A DNA stretch of 64,000 nucleotides, taken from the NCBI RefSeq assembly GCF_029407905.1, contig NC_073630.1:36853001-36917000 (forward strand), in the 5' to 3' direction. Shown here piece after piece: positions 44,493 to 54,914 of this stretch. Source of the stretch: Bubalus kerabau. Lineage: Eukaryota; Chordata; Mammalia; Artiodactyla; Bovidae. The notes below the pieces were generated by a model. The model searched no databases. It had not been told where the DNA came from and was given only the letters and a program-made list of their open reading frames with translations. The position numbers and the translations under genes are program-made. Numbering within the stretch: the stretch's first letter is position 1; each line of letters starts with the position of its first letter.

Positions 44493-45313
44493 TAACCTCA
44501 GAGAATAATGTGGCTGAAGATTATTCTTAATGAAAACAAAATATTTTTCACGAAAGCAATCTCATGCATTTCTGTGACTCAAAACAGATTAAGTATTTGC
44601 CACAAAAATAAAAGCAAACCAAACACTGGCATGTGTCATTAAAGGAACTGTGTACTTTTCTCCTAATGTGTTCAGCTGTGAATGTGTATTTCAGATGTGG
44701 CCATTCTGAGTCTGGAATCATATTGGATGAATATCAAATCTCATTATGAATTTATTAATTAAAACCTAATTTTAATCTTTCATAGGAAGCACAGGAAGGT
44801 GTTGCTACTTTGGGGCAACATCCTTTAAATTACTCATGGGTTAGAAGAGGATGGACAGAACTGATTTCCTATTTGGCCTCTGGATGTGTCTATTAGATTG
44901 CATGTCTATACTTGACATACAGTCTTATAAGGACAAATGTCTGGTGTATATATACTGGGTTGAATTCAACTATTTATGATTACCAGCTGGACTCATAATA
45001 AAGTATCTGCCATCCTGTTCCCAAAAGCCAGCCCCCTGCCAAATTTAGAGCAAATTAATGAAACTTGTTCACTGAAGGGAGACACTAGCATTACTCTTTG
45101 GCAGGCACTGTTTGTTACCCACTGCAGAATATATTTAGAGTTTCATTGTGCCATTGTAAACTATGTTTACTGGAGGGGATACAATTGAGAGTATCAAAAA
45201 ATTACTTTTTTCCCCCCACAAAATTATATAAATGTTATATGGATCTAGTGGATGAATAATCATTTTCAGGTTAGTGTGTCAAGGACTGAGATCACAGCAT
45301 GGTCCTGTGTTTG
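44493..45313. other. Unassigned sequence, no gene seen
   Basis: About 0.8 kb. The ORF at 44976-45188 lacks any recognisable domain. No repeat family is recognised. Confidence 0.45.
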
Positions 45314-45516
45314 TGTTAGTTGTTCAGTCGTGTCGGACTTTTTGTGATCCCACGGACTATAGCTCTCACGCTTCTCTGTCCATGGACTCTTCCGAGCAAG
45401 AATACTGGATTGGATTGCCGTTCCTTTCTCCAGGGGATCATCCCAACCCAGGGATCAAACTCCGGTCTCCCACACTGCAGGCAGATTCTTTACCATCTAA
45501 ACCACCAGGGATGTCC
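45314..45516 (-). mobile_element. Bov-tA SINE
   Basis: Reverse complement of a near-complete Bov-tA from GTTAGTTGTTCAGTCGTGTC to the head, written as AAACCACCAGGGATGTCC. Confidence 0.92.
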
Positions 45517-45614
45517 ATGACTCATGAAAGTATATACTAACGTGCATTTTTGTGTGTATGACTGTATGTAAAACTCAAACATTCAATTTTTACATTTTTT
45601 GAATGTGAATTTTG

Positions 45615-45682
45615 TGGTGTTAGTTTCTCAGTTGTGTCTAATTCTTTGAGATCCTATGGACTGTAGCCTGCGATGCTGAATC
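45615..45682 (-). mobile_element. Bov SINE 3'-end fragment
   Basis: GTGTTAGTTTCTCAGTTGTG .. CCTATGGACTGTAGCCTGC is the terminal part of a Bov-tA/Bov-A element. It is severely 5'-truncated. Confidence 0.82.
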
Positions 45683-45770
45683 CCTGAAAAGCATTTAAAT
45701 TATAAAGTAATATAACTTTGTATATACTACCTTGTGAATTATGATTTTTCAATGGCTTTTTAAGTTGGGC

Positions 45771-46344
45771 AGATGGTGACTGCAGCCATGAAATTAAAAG
45801 ATGCTTACTCTTTGGAAGGAAAGTTATGACCAACCTAGATAGCATATTCAAAAGCAGAGACATTACTTTGCCAACAAAGGTTCGTCTAGTCAAGGCTATG
45901 GTTTTTCCAGTGGTCATGTATGGATGTGAGAGTTGGACTGTGAAGAAAGCTGAGTGCCAAAGAATTGATGCTTTTGAACTGTGGTGTTGCAGAAGACTCT
46001 TGAGAGTCCCTTGGACTGCAAGGACATCCAACCAGTCCATTCTAAAGGAGATCAGCCCTGGGATTTCTTTGGAAGGAATGATGCTAAAGCGGAAACTCCA
46101 GTACTTTGGCCACTTCATGCGAAGAGTTGACTCATTGGAAAAGACTCTGATGCTGGGAGGGATTGAGGGCAGGAGGAGAAGGGGATGACAGAGGATGAGA
46201 TGGCTGGATGGCATCACTGACTCAATGGACATGAGTCTGGCTGAACTCCTGGAGTTGGTGATGGACAGGGAGGCCTGGAGTGCTGCGATTCATGGGGTGG
46301 CAAAGAGTCAGACGTGACTGAGTGACTGAACTGAACTGAACTGA
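45771..46344 (+). mobile_element. BovB 3' end, 5'-truncated, sense, young type
   Basis: Begins AGATGGTGACTGCAGCCATG and ends with GACTGAACTGAACTGAACTG. The 120-codon ORF 45826-46188 is the C-terminal part of BovB ORF2. Its stop arises where the related copies read GGGACGACAG and this copy has GGGATGACAG. Confidence 0.94.
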
Positions 46345-46454
46345 TGTAAAAATTTTAAAACAAGCATAGATTTTCATACTAGAGAGATTGTTAAAGAACT
46401 CTTTGGAATATTCACAGACACAAAATTTGACATTCTAAAATAATTATATGGGGG

Positions 46455-46641
46455 GAAAAGTGAAAGTGATAGTTGCTCAATCGTGTCCAGCTCTTTGACC
46501 CATGGATGGAACTCCAGTCAAGAATATGGGAGTGGGTTAGCCATTCTCTTCTCCAGTGTATCTTCCAGGGGCAGGGATCAGACCTGGGTCTCCTGCATTA
46601 CAAGTAGATTCTTTACCATCTGAGCCACGGGAGAAGCCCCA
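46455..46641 (-). mobile_element. Bov-tA SINE, slightly shortened
   Basis: Reverse complement of Bov-tA from AGTGATAGTTGCTCAATCGT to GAGCCACGGGAGAAGCCC. About 15-20 bp of the Bov-A body appear to be missing around 46500 (ATGGATGGAACTCCAGTC). Confidence 0.9.
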
Positions 46642-47590
46642 AATAATTAGGTGACTGTTATAAAATAGCATATACTTCCAAAATATGAATGTTTACAATT
46701 AAGTCCTTTTAATCTAAATTAATTAGATATTGCCTATACTGTGTTCATTTGGTTTATATAAATAGAGACAAATGCAATAAAATATTACCAATAGATTACT
46801 AAACTTATTAGTCATTTTATTCAAGGACATTTGTTCCATCAATATTTTTTTCAGCAGATTGCCATTATAAGAACCTGTTCAATCAACACAGTCTATCTTA
46901 CTAAACTAAGTACACTTTAGCTGTTATTGATCTTATATCTACAGTGCTTAAAAATATGCTGTGAATTATATAGATTTCAGGTTATTTAACATAGGTAACA
47001 AAATGACCAGTCAGTCATATAACCTGACTAACTCTGGATAATGACCCAAAGTGGCTATGGCATTAACTAAAAAATAATTCTAGTTCACTTACTCTTTTAT
47101 ACATTGAAAAACACTTGCAGGATTAAAGGGATGTACTTTTCAAAGCAAAATAATCAAACCCATCTATTTTGCCATTCTGATGCAATTTATTCACTGAAGC
47201 TGATAATTTTCTTTTTTACAAACTCTGTCAGCATGACTGTGAAATCAATGCCAGTGAAATATTTTGTTTACAATTTACCCTCCATTTCCCCTAGACTTTG
47301 GAGTTTTAATACCTATAGCAGTTGCATCTGACTCTATTGATCTAGTTGAAAATTAAAGGGCAAATAAAAGCAATTGGATAGTGTCATCAAGCATTCTCAT
47401 CCACGGACTGCTTGATTAATTAAAGTATGCTACATTGCATTAAAATTAAACTTAACCTATTATTTATTTTCATTTAAATTAGGGTTAAAACTGAAAAATA
47501 TAAGTAAATTATGCATGATTTTCACAGCACTCTGACATGTTGGTCAATGACTTTGCTAACAATTCAATAAAAAAACTGAATTAAAGATAG
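46642..47590. other. Unassigned AT-rich sequence, no gene seen
   Basis: About 0.95 kb with no recognised repeat or gene. The 75-codon ORF 47104-47331 has no domain. Confidence 0.45.
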
Positions 47591-47769
47591 TATTAGATTG
47601 GTGGAAAAGTAAGTTTTGTTTTGCATTGTTAAAATTTGCTATTGGAATACAACCTTAAATAAATGCTGTTATGTTATACATCATTTTAATGTGCATTTCT
47701 TGCTTTATTTTTTTTGCTAATGAATTTTTGCTTGCTATTTTATTGTATATGTATTTTAGACTGTGGAAA

Positions 47770-48802
47770 TGATGTTAAACAAAAAGCCAATTTGAGCAAT
47801 TTTTTTATTTGAGTTCAAAATGGGTCATAAAGCAGTGGAGACAACTTGCAACATCGAGAATACATCTCACCCAGGAACTGCTAGCAAAGGTACAGTGCAG
47901 TGATGATTCAAGAAGTTTTGCAAAGGAGATGAGAGCCTTGAAGACGAGGAGCTCACTGGCCAGCTATCGAAGTTGACAACGACCAACTGAGAGGGTCATC
48001 AAAGCTGATCCTCTTACAACTGCATGAGAAATTATCCAAGACCTCAATGTAGACCATCCTATGGCCATTTGGCATTTGAAGTGAATTGGAAAGGTGAAAA
48101 AACTCAATAAGTGGGTGCCTCATGTGCTGACCACAAGTCAAAAAACAAAAAAAATCATTTTGAAGTGTCTTCTCTTATTCTGCGCAGGAACAATGAAACA
48201 TTACTCGATTGGACTGTGAGATGCGACGAAAATTGGATTTTATATAACAATCAGTGATGGCAAGCTCAGTTTTCAGACTTATAAGAAGCTCCAAAGCACT
48301 TCCCAAAGCCAAGCTTCCACCATAAAAATGGTCATGGTCCCTGTTTGATGGTCTGCTGTTGGCCTGATCCACTATAGCTTTCTGAATCTTGGAAAAACCA
48401 TTACATCTGAGAAGTATGCTCAGCAAATCAATGAGATGTACTGAAAACTGCAAGGCTGCACCAAGTGTTGATCAACAGAAAGGGCCCAATTCTTCTCTGG
48501 GACAACACCTGACTACATGTCACACAATCAACCTTTCAGAAGACAACGAAGTTTGGCCTCATTTGTGAAATTCACCTGACCAGTCCTCAAATGACTACCA
48601 CTTTTTCAAGCATCTTGTTAACACCTTTTTTTTTTTTTTTTTTTTTTTTTTGTAGATAAAACGCTGCCACAACCAGCAAGAGGCAGAAAATGCTTTCCAG
48701 ATTTTATCAAATCCCAAAGCATAGAGTTTTATGCTACAGGAATAAACAATCTTATTTCATTGGCAAAAATGTGTTGACTATAATGGTTCCTATTTTGATT
48801 AA
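47770..48802 (+). pseudogene. Mariner transposase remnant, broken
   Basis: Readable pieces of a mariner transposase: KWVPHVLT near 48110, a CDENWILY block near 48217 carrying the first catalytic Asp, a GLIHYSFLNLGKTIT block near 48362, a WDN block near 48500 (second Asp), and an NDYHFFK-like block near 48590 (third Asp position). The frame is interrupted by several stops and frameshifts, and the original start codon reads GTG. The end GSYFD is followed by TAA at 48800-48802. Non-functional. Confidence 0.85.
48626..48651 (+). repeat. T26 homopolymer inside the mariner
   Basis: Twenty-six consecutive T residues. In related mariners, as I recall them, this place holds only a short T run, so it is probably a slippage expansion. 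Confidence 0.95.
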
Positions 48803-48879
48803 TAAAACTGTGTTTGAGCCTCATTGTAATTATTTAAAATTCAGGGTCTGAAATCATAATTATTTTTGCACCAAACTGT

Positions 48880-49854
48880 GCCTCTTGAGAAATCTGTATG
48901 CAGGTCAGGAAGCAACAGTTGAACTTGACATGGAACAACAGACTTGTTCCAAATAGGAAGAGGAGTACGTCAAGGCTGTATATTGTCACCCTGCTTATTT
49001 AACTTCTATGCAGAGTACATCATGAGAAACGCTGGGATGGATGAAGCACAAGCTGGAATCAAGATTGCTGGGAAAAATATCAATAACCTCAGATATGTAG
49101 ATGACACCAACCTTATGGCAGAAAGTGAAGATGGACTGAAGAGCCTCTTGATGAGAGTGAAAGAGGAGAGTGAAAAAGTTGGCTTAAAGATCAACATTCA
49201 GAAAACAAAGATCATGGCATCCAGTCCCATCACTTCATGGGAAATAGATGGGGAAACAGTGGCAGACTTTATTTGGGGCTCCAAAATCACTGTAGATGAT
49301 GACTGCAGCCATGAAATTAAAAGACACTTACTCCTTGGAAGAAAAGTTATGACGAACCTAGACAGCATATTAAAAAGCAGAGATATTACTTTACCAAAAA
49401 AAGTCCATCTAGTCAAGGTTATGGTTTTTCCAGTAGTCATGTGTGGATGTGAGAGTTGGACTATAAAGAAAGCTGAGCACCGAAGAACTGATGCTTTTGA
49501 ACTGTGGTGTTGGAGAAAACTTTTGAGAGCCCCTTGGAGTGCAAGGAGATCCAACCAGTCCATCCTAAAGGAAATCAGTCTGAATATTCATTGTAAGGAC
49601 TGATGCTGAAACTCCAATACTTGAGCCACCTGATGTGAAGAACTGACTCATTTGAAAAGACCCTGATGCTGGGAAAGATTGAAGGTGGGAGGAGAAGGGG
49701 ACGACAGAGGATGAGATGATTGGACGGCATCACCAGTTCAATGGACATGAGTTTGAGTAAACTCCAGGAGTTGGTGATGGACAGGGAGGCCTGGCATGCT
49801 TCATTCCATGGGGTTTCAAAGAATCAGACACAACTGAGAAACTTAACTGACTGA
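48880..49854 (+). mobile_element. BovB LINE, 5'-truncated, sense, older type
   Basis: Starts TGCCTCTTGAGAAATCTGTA directly after the mariner and ends CAACTGAGAAACTTAACTGA. The 219-codon ORF 48944-49603 covers the RT palm region onward. The catalytic motif is YVDD instead of YADD. The frame is lost near 49600. Confidence 0.93.
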
Positions 49855-49865
49855 TACCTTTCTCA

Positions 49866-50082
49866 GCCTTCCCTGGTGGCTCAGATGGTAAAGAATCTGC
49901 CTAAAATGTGGGAGACCTCGGTTGGATCCTTGGGTTGGGAAGGACTCCTGGAGGTGGGCATGGCAATCCACTCCATTATTCTTGCCTGGAGAATTCCATG
50001 GACAGAGGACCTTGGTGGGCTAGAGTCCATAGGATAACAAACAGTCAGACACAACTGAGCAACTAAGCATAGCACACAGCGC
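49866..50082 (+). mobile_element. Bov-tA SINE
   Basis: Head CCTTCCCTGGTGGCTCAGAT, Bov-A body, tail ACAACTGAGCAACTAAGCAT followed by AGCACACAGC. It lies between two oppositely oriented BovB copies. Confidence 0.93.
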
Positions 50083-50646
50083 ATGCCCCTTCCAAAGATA
50101 GGGCACTAATGTTACATTCTCTACAGAAAGAAGTTGACTCTCATAGTCTATATTATGACAGTGTTATTGTAATGGCATTATCCCATATATTTTCACATGG
50201 ATAAGATTCAAAGACAGTAAGAAAATTAGGATTATGTTTAAACATTGACATCCCATTAACAAGGAGATCAATTTCCACTCTTTAAATTTTTAAATTTAAT
50301 GCTGATCATGAGACAAGGTTGGAAATCATAATGCTTCATGTGGTTACCATTTATAGATCTATTATTTGCTAGGTACTTTGTACAATATCTTTTATTTTTT
50401 AAATATGGCAGCAAACATGTATGATTTGTATTGTATAGGTGAGAAACTTAGAAATAGTATAGTATGTGTTCTAAGTTACAGAAAAGCAAATAAATAAACT
50501 GACTTTTGTATGAAACTTGACTGGCCACTAAACTCCCAATATCTCAGATGCATCCATCTGGCAACAAATTATTTTCATTTTTTTTTTCCCCCAAAATAGT
50601 TCATATGGCTTCTTAGGAGTACAAGACTGGTCAGTTGATAGAACGT
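50083..50646. other. Unassigned sequence, possible MIR remnant
   Basis: Around 50360-50490 the order TTTGCTAGGTACTTTGTACA .. TAGGTGAGAAACTTAG .. AAGTTACAGAAAAGC resembles an antisense MIR core, but the match is weak. Otherwise nothing is recognised. Confidence 0.35.
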
Positions 50647-51847
50647 TCAGTTCAGTTCAGTTCAGTCTCTCAGTCCTGTCCGACTCTTTGATACTACATG
50701 AAGCGAAGCACACCAGGCCTCCATGTCCATTACCAACACCTGGAGTTCACTTAGACTCACGTCCATGGAGTCAGTGATGCCATCCAGCCATCTCATCCTC
50801 TGTCGTCCCCTTCTCCTCCTACCCCCAATCCCTCCCAGCATCAGAGTCTTTTCCAATGAGTCAACTCTTCGCATGAGGTGGCCAAAGCACTGGAGCTTCA
50901 GCTTCAGCATCATTCCTTCCAAAGAAATCCCAGGGCTGAGCTCCTTCAGAATGGACTGGTTGGATCTCCTTGCAGTCCAACGGACTCTCAAGAGCCTTCT
51001 GCAACACCACAGTTCAAAAGCACCAATTCTTCAGCACTCAGCTTTCTTTACAGTCCAACTCTCACATCCATACATGACCACAGGAAAAACCATAGCCTTG
51101 ACTAGATGAACCTTTGTTAGCAAAGTAATGTCTCAGCTTTTGAATATGCTATCTAGGTTGGTCATAACTTTCCTTCCAAGGAGTAAGCGTCTTTTAATTT
51201 CATGGCTGCAGTCACCATCTGCAGTGATTTTGGAGCCCCCCAAAATAAAGTCTGACACTGTTTCCACTGTTTCCCCATTTATTTCCCATGAAGTGATGGG
51301 ACCAGATGCCATGATCTTCATTTTCTGAATGTTGAGCTTTTAGCCAGCTTTTTCACTCTCCACTTTCACTTTCATCAAGAGGCTTTTTATTTCCTCTTCA
51401 CTTTCTGCCATAAGGATGGTGTCATCTGCATATCTGAGGTTATTGATATTTTTCCCAGCAACTTTGATTCCAGCTTGTGCTTCTTCCAGTCCAGCGTTTC
51501 TCATGATGTACTCTGCATAGAAGTTAAATAAGCAGGGTGACAATATACAGCCTTAAAGTGCTCCCTTTCCTATTTGGAACAAGTCTGTTGTTCCATGTCT
51601 AGTTCTAACTGTTGCTTCCTGACCTGCATACAGGTTTCTCAAGAGGCAGGTCAGGTGGTCTGGTATTCCCATCTCTTTCAGAATTTTCCACAGTTTATTG
51701 TGATCCACACAGTCAAAGGCTTTGGCATAGTCAATAAAGCAGAAATAGATGTTTTTCTGAAACTCTTGCTTTTTCGATGATCCAGCAAATCTTGGCAATT
51801 TGATCTCTGGTTCCTCTGCCTTTTCTAAAACCAGCTTGAACATCTAG
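50647..51847 (-). mobile_element. BovB LINE, 5'-truncated, antisense, young type
   Basis: Reverse complement of about 1.2 kb of BovB from the 3' terminus (TTCAGTTCAGTTCAGTTCAG) to AACCAGCTTGAACATCT. Minus-strand ORFs (51553-51843, 51340-51543, 51133-51321, 50662-50991) are consecutive ORF2 pieces, broken by frameshifts. The catalytic motif reads YADD at about 51425-51436. An A-rich segment (AAAAAAACAAAACAAAAC) follows on the right. Confidence 0.94.
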
Positions 51848-52018
51848 CAGTTGCTAAAAAAACAAAACAAAACAAAAAACTTAAATATAATTTGCATATA
51901 AAGAAGTGATTGAGATGATTGTCCCTTAAGGGTCAGAGTCCCATGATTGAAGAGGCAAAGCAAAAGTTTCTCCTTTAAAAAAAATATCTGTTGTTAAAAT
52001 TAAAACTACTTTAGTTAG

Positions 52019-52315
52019 TTAGCTCAGTTGCTCAGTCATTTCCAACTCTTTGTGACCCCCATGGACTGCAGCACGCCAGGCTTCCCTGTCCATCACCAAC
52101 TCCCTGAGTTTGCTCAAACTCATGCCCATCGAGTAGGTGGTGGTGCCATCCAACCATCTCATCCTCTGTCATCCCCTTCTCCTCCCACCTTCAATCTTTC
52201 CCAGTACCAGGGTCTTTCCAATGAGTCAGTTCTTCACATCAGGTGACCAAAGTATTGGAGTTTCAGCTTCAGCATCAGTCCTTCCAATGAATATTTAGGA
52301 CTGATTTCTTTTAGG
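52019..52315 (-). mobile_element. BovB 3' end, antisense, older type
   Basis: Plus strand GTTAGCTCAGTTGCTCAGTC .. CCAATGAATATTTAGGACTG is the reverse complement of the older BovB 3' terminus. It is of the same type as the distal part at 32.7 kb and 49.6 kb. Confidence 0.92.
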
Positions 52316-54914
52316 AAACTGAGTAGGTTTTGACTTAAAGCACGCTGGAGAATACATATGGCTTATTTCCATTTCCTATTGGACAAATTATGTTATTTAA
52401 GGTTGTAATTTTATGTCTCCTTAATTTAGTTTTAGGATGCTTATGATTAACCTATCTTGAAGGCCAACTTGCATTTTGATGGATATTCAACACCTCATTA
52501 ATAGTTTTTTTGAAATCATTCTCACTTATCTTACCTCTGACCACTACCAAGTTACTGGCAATTTTTATAGCAATGGAAGCATATACATCAACTGAATTAA
52601 CAATAAAACAGGCAGATGTCTCTGATCTTTGGCTCAATTCACCTAAGCAAAGGCAATAAATTTACACTTCACTCTCTGCCTGTCAGTGAAGAAATTATGT
52701 AGGTGAGTTAAATAATGTATTCTAATTTCAAAGATGTAAAGAAATATACAGATTTAAGTTGAGAAAATACAGGATTATTATTATATTGCAAATGAACAAA
52801 TCGATATGTAAAGATGTAAAGGGCCTTGTTCAGTCAACGAGCAAGCAAATGCTGAAATCAAACCTGGAACACAGATCTATCCTAATTCATTCATTTTTAT
52901 CATATCATATTGTAAGATATTTACTTAAAATAAAATATATCCTTTCTAATACACTTTATTTCATGAATTGCCCATTTGTCTTCTGCATGCTACTTAGAAA
53001 TTGTAGGAATGAATAAAGCAAGCCTAAAATGAAATTGTTAAGGTATACAATTTGATGCAATTATTAAAAGAAAAAAATAATTGTACATACCTACATATTT
53101 ACAGTATTCAGAATGGTGTCCTTTCAAATATACTTGTGCATTACTGAACACAGAATATTTTCACTTTCCTTTATGAAAAATAAACAATAGCAAGAAGCAT
53201 TATTCTGTAGAATTTGAATCTGTTACTTAGCCTATGGTGACATAAAATATGTTTATTCTTCGTTTTCACTAACTTTAAAGAAAAATTTATATTTATTACC
53301 TAACAGGTATGTGATACTAAACTTCAGTATTGGGAACCTACTCAGAAAAATGAAGCTGCTGGGACAAAAACACTCAAAAAAAATACTGAAAAGGAATTTA
53401 GCTATCAATATTTTCATGAAGATTGTACATTTTCTCTCCTCACTCCAAATGCTCTTTAGGGATTGATATGTCTATATTTGCCTACATCAAAAAAAAAAAA
53501 AAAAATAGAATAAGCAAGTAGTTTGGTTTGAAAATATATATGCTTTCTTATAACAGACACTTCCTTGTCATTCAAATGCTCCTACTAATTCCCGCCCCCC
53601 ACCCCCCCTCCCTGGAAGGAATTAGGATGAACTTACAGTGTGTAAAAACAACAAAATATCCATGATTGGGCTTAAAGAAAAAACTTTTAGCACAAAGAAA
53701 ATGTATTAATCATGAACTGTAGGCTTTTCATGATTATTTTTATCCTATAGTCCTGTCCTGAGGTTCCTTCTTCACTTTAGTATTGGGGTTTTTGCACAAG
53801 AAAAAATTTGAACAATTTATTTTCCAACACAATGAACAAACTACTGAGATGTTGAAAAATGATGATTGATTGAAGAATGATTAGGGAATTAGCAGTATAA
53901 ATTTTTTCCAACTTCAAGATGCCAACTTTCTTTAGTGTGCTCAGCAATTTTTGGCAGTGTTCATATTTAGCTTGCTCTTGGTGTGTTTGACTAAAGGTGT
54001 CCCCCTTTTTGAGGAGTTTTCACCCCCCATAGCTCTGGCTATCACTACCTCCAAGACTTTGTTTTCACAACACTTATTTGGAGAAGAAATAGGCCACACA
54101 CAGATTCCCAGACATCCTATATCCTAGCTACAAATAAAGTATTAGAGGTAGGTACATAACTGAATACCACCAAATAGATACCTTCTCATAAAAATTAGGA
54201 GTTAGAACACGAGGAAAGTTAGATTGATTAGAACCAAGGCTAAGCTAATGTGACTCAGTTCTATACAACTCCAATATTGAAGGCAAATTAGGGGGTCCTG
54301 TTAAAATAGAAAAAACTGAATTGCAAGAATGATATATAGATATAGATATATTACAAAGGAAATTGAGACCAGTGGTTAGAAAATGGAAACTTTTTTCTGG
54401 TAGTTTTTAATTGGTTTTTAGACCTTGCTGTGCTGTTTGAAGTCCAAGAAATGTATGATTTCCCTTATAATAAATTCTTTATACTAAAGCTAGTTTGGAC
54501 ATGTTTTTGTTTTTATGATTCTAGATATAAGGGCAAAAGTATTCCATAATTTAAGCTTTTAGCATTTTCAGTTTGCTTTCTTTATTAGTGCTTATTTAGC
54601 TAGAGTTGATTACTCAGCCTGAGAATGTGGCCAGGAAACAGAAAGTTTGAAAAATTAAGAAAAGTAAATCTTCTGTAGCTTGAAGCTATAGAATGATATA
54701 ACTTAAAGTTTTTAATCTTCAACAGGGTAAATCTGATAAAGCGTTAAATTGAGAACATGTTTCAACTCCCAACTTTATATCTTGTTTAGGATAAAAGCAT
54801 GTTTAATATTGCCCTGTTTTTTGTTATTACACAATCACCCTTGGAAATATTATTTTATCAAAATATCTTAAAAGACTTAAATTTCAGAAAGTAATATTCT
54901 CTATGAATAGGAGC
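52316..54914. other. Unassigned AT-rich sequence with a C-rich block
   Basis: About 2.6 kb without a recognised gene. It holds an A17 run near 53488-53504, the C-rich block at 53591-53612, and a possible MIR remnant near 52810-52885 (GCAAATGCTGAAATCAAACC). Confidence 0.45.
53591..53612 (-). repeat. G-quadruplex-capable motif on the minus strand
   Basis: On plus the block is C3, G, C6, A, C7, T, C3. The minus strand therefore has four G runs of three or more separated by single bases, the most permissive pattern for a G-quadruplex. It is striking in this AT-rich region. Confidence 0.85.

Larger units (their letters stand above)
47593..48879 (+). mobile_element. Mariner DNA transposon (Hsmar1-like), almost full length, sense
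   Basis: The left inverted terminal repeat TTAGATTGGTGGAAAAGTAA is preceded by TA (47591-47592). The right end, in reverse complement, reads CAGTTTGGTGCAAAAATAAT, matching the left end at most positions. The total of about 1.29 kb equals the normal mariner length. The last few bases of the right end and its TA are lost or altered where a BovB begins at about 48880. Confidence 0.9.

Noticed and set aside
45654..46232. 192-codon minus-strand ORF
   Set aside because: It is the antisense reading of the BovB 3' end at 45771-46344. The same antisense peptide pattern recurs over BovB copies at 42 kb, 50.8 kb and 60.4 kb.
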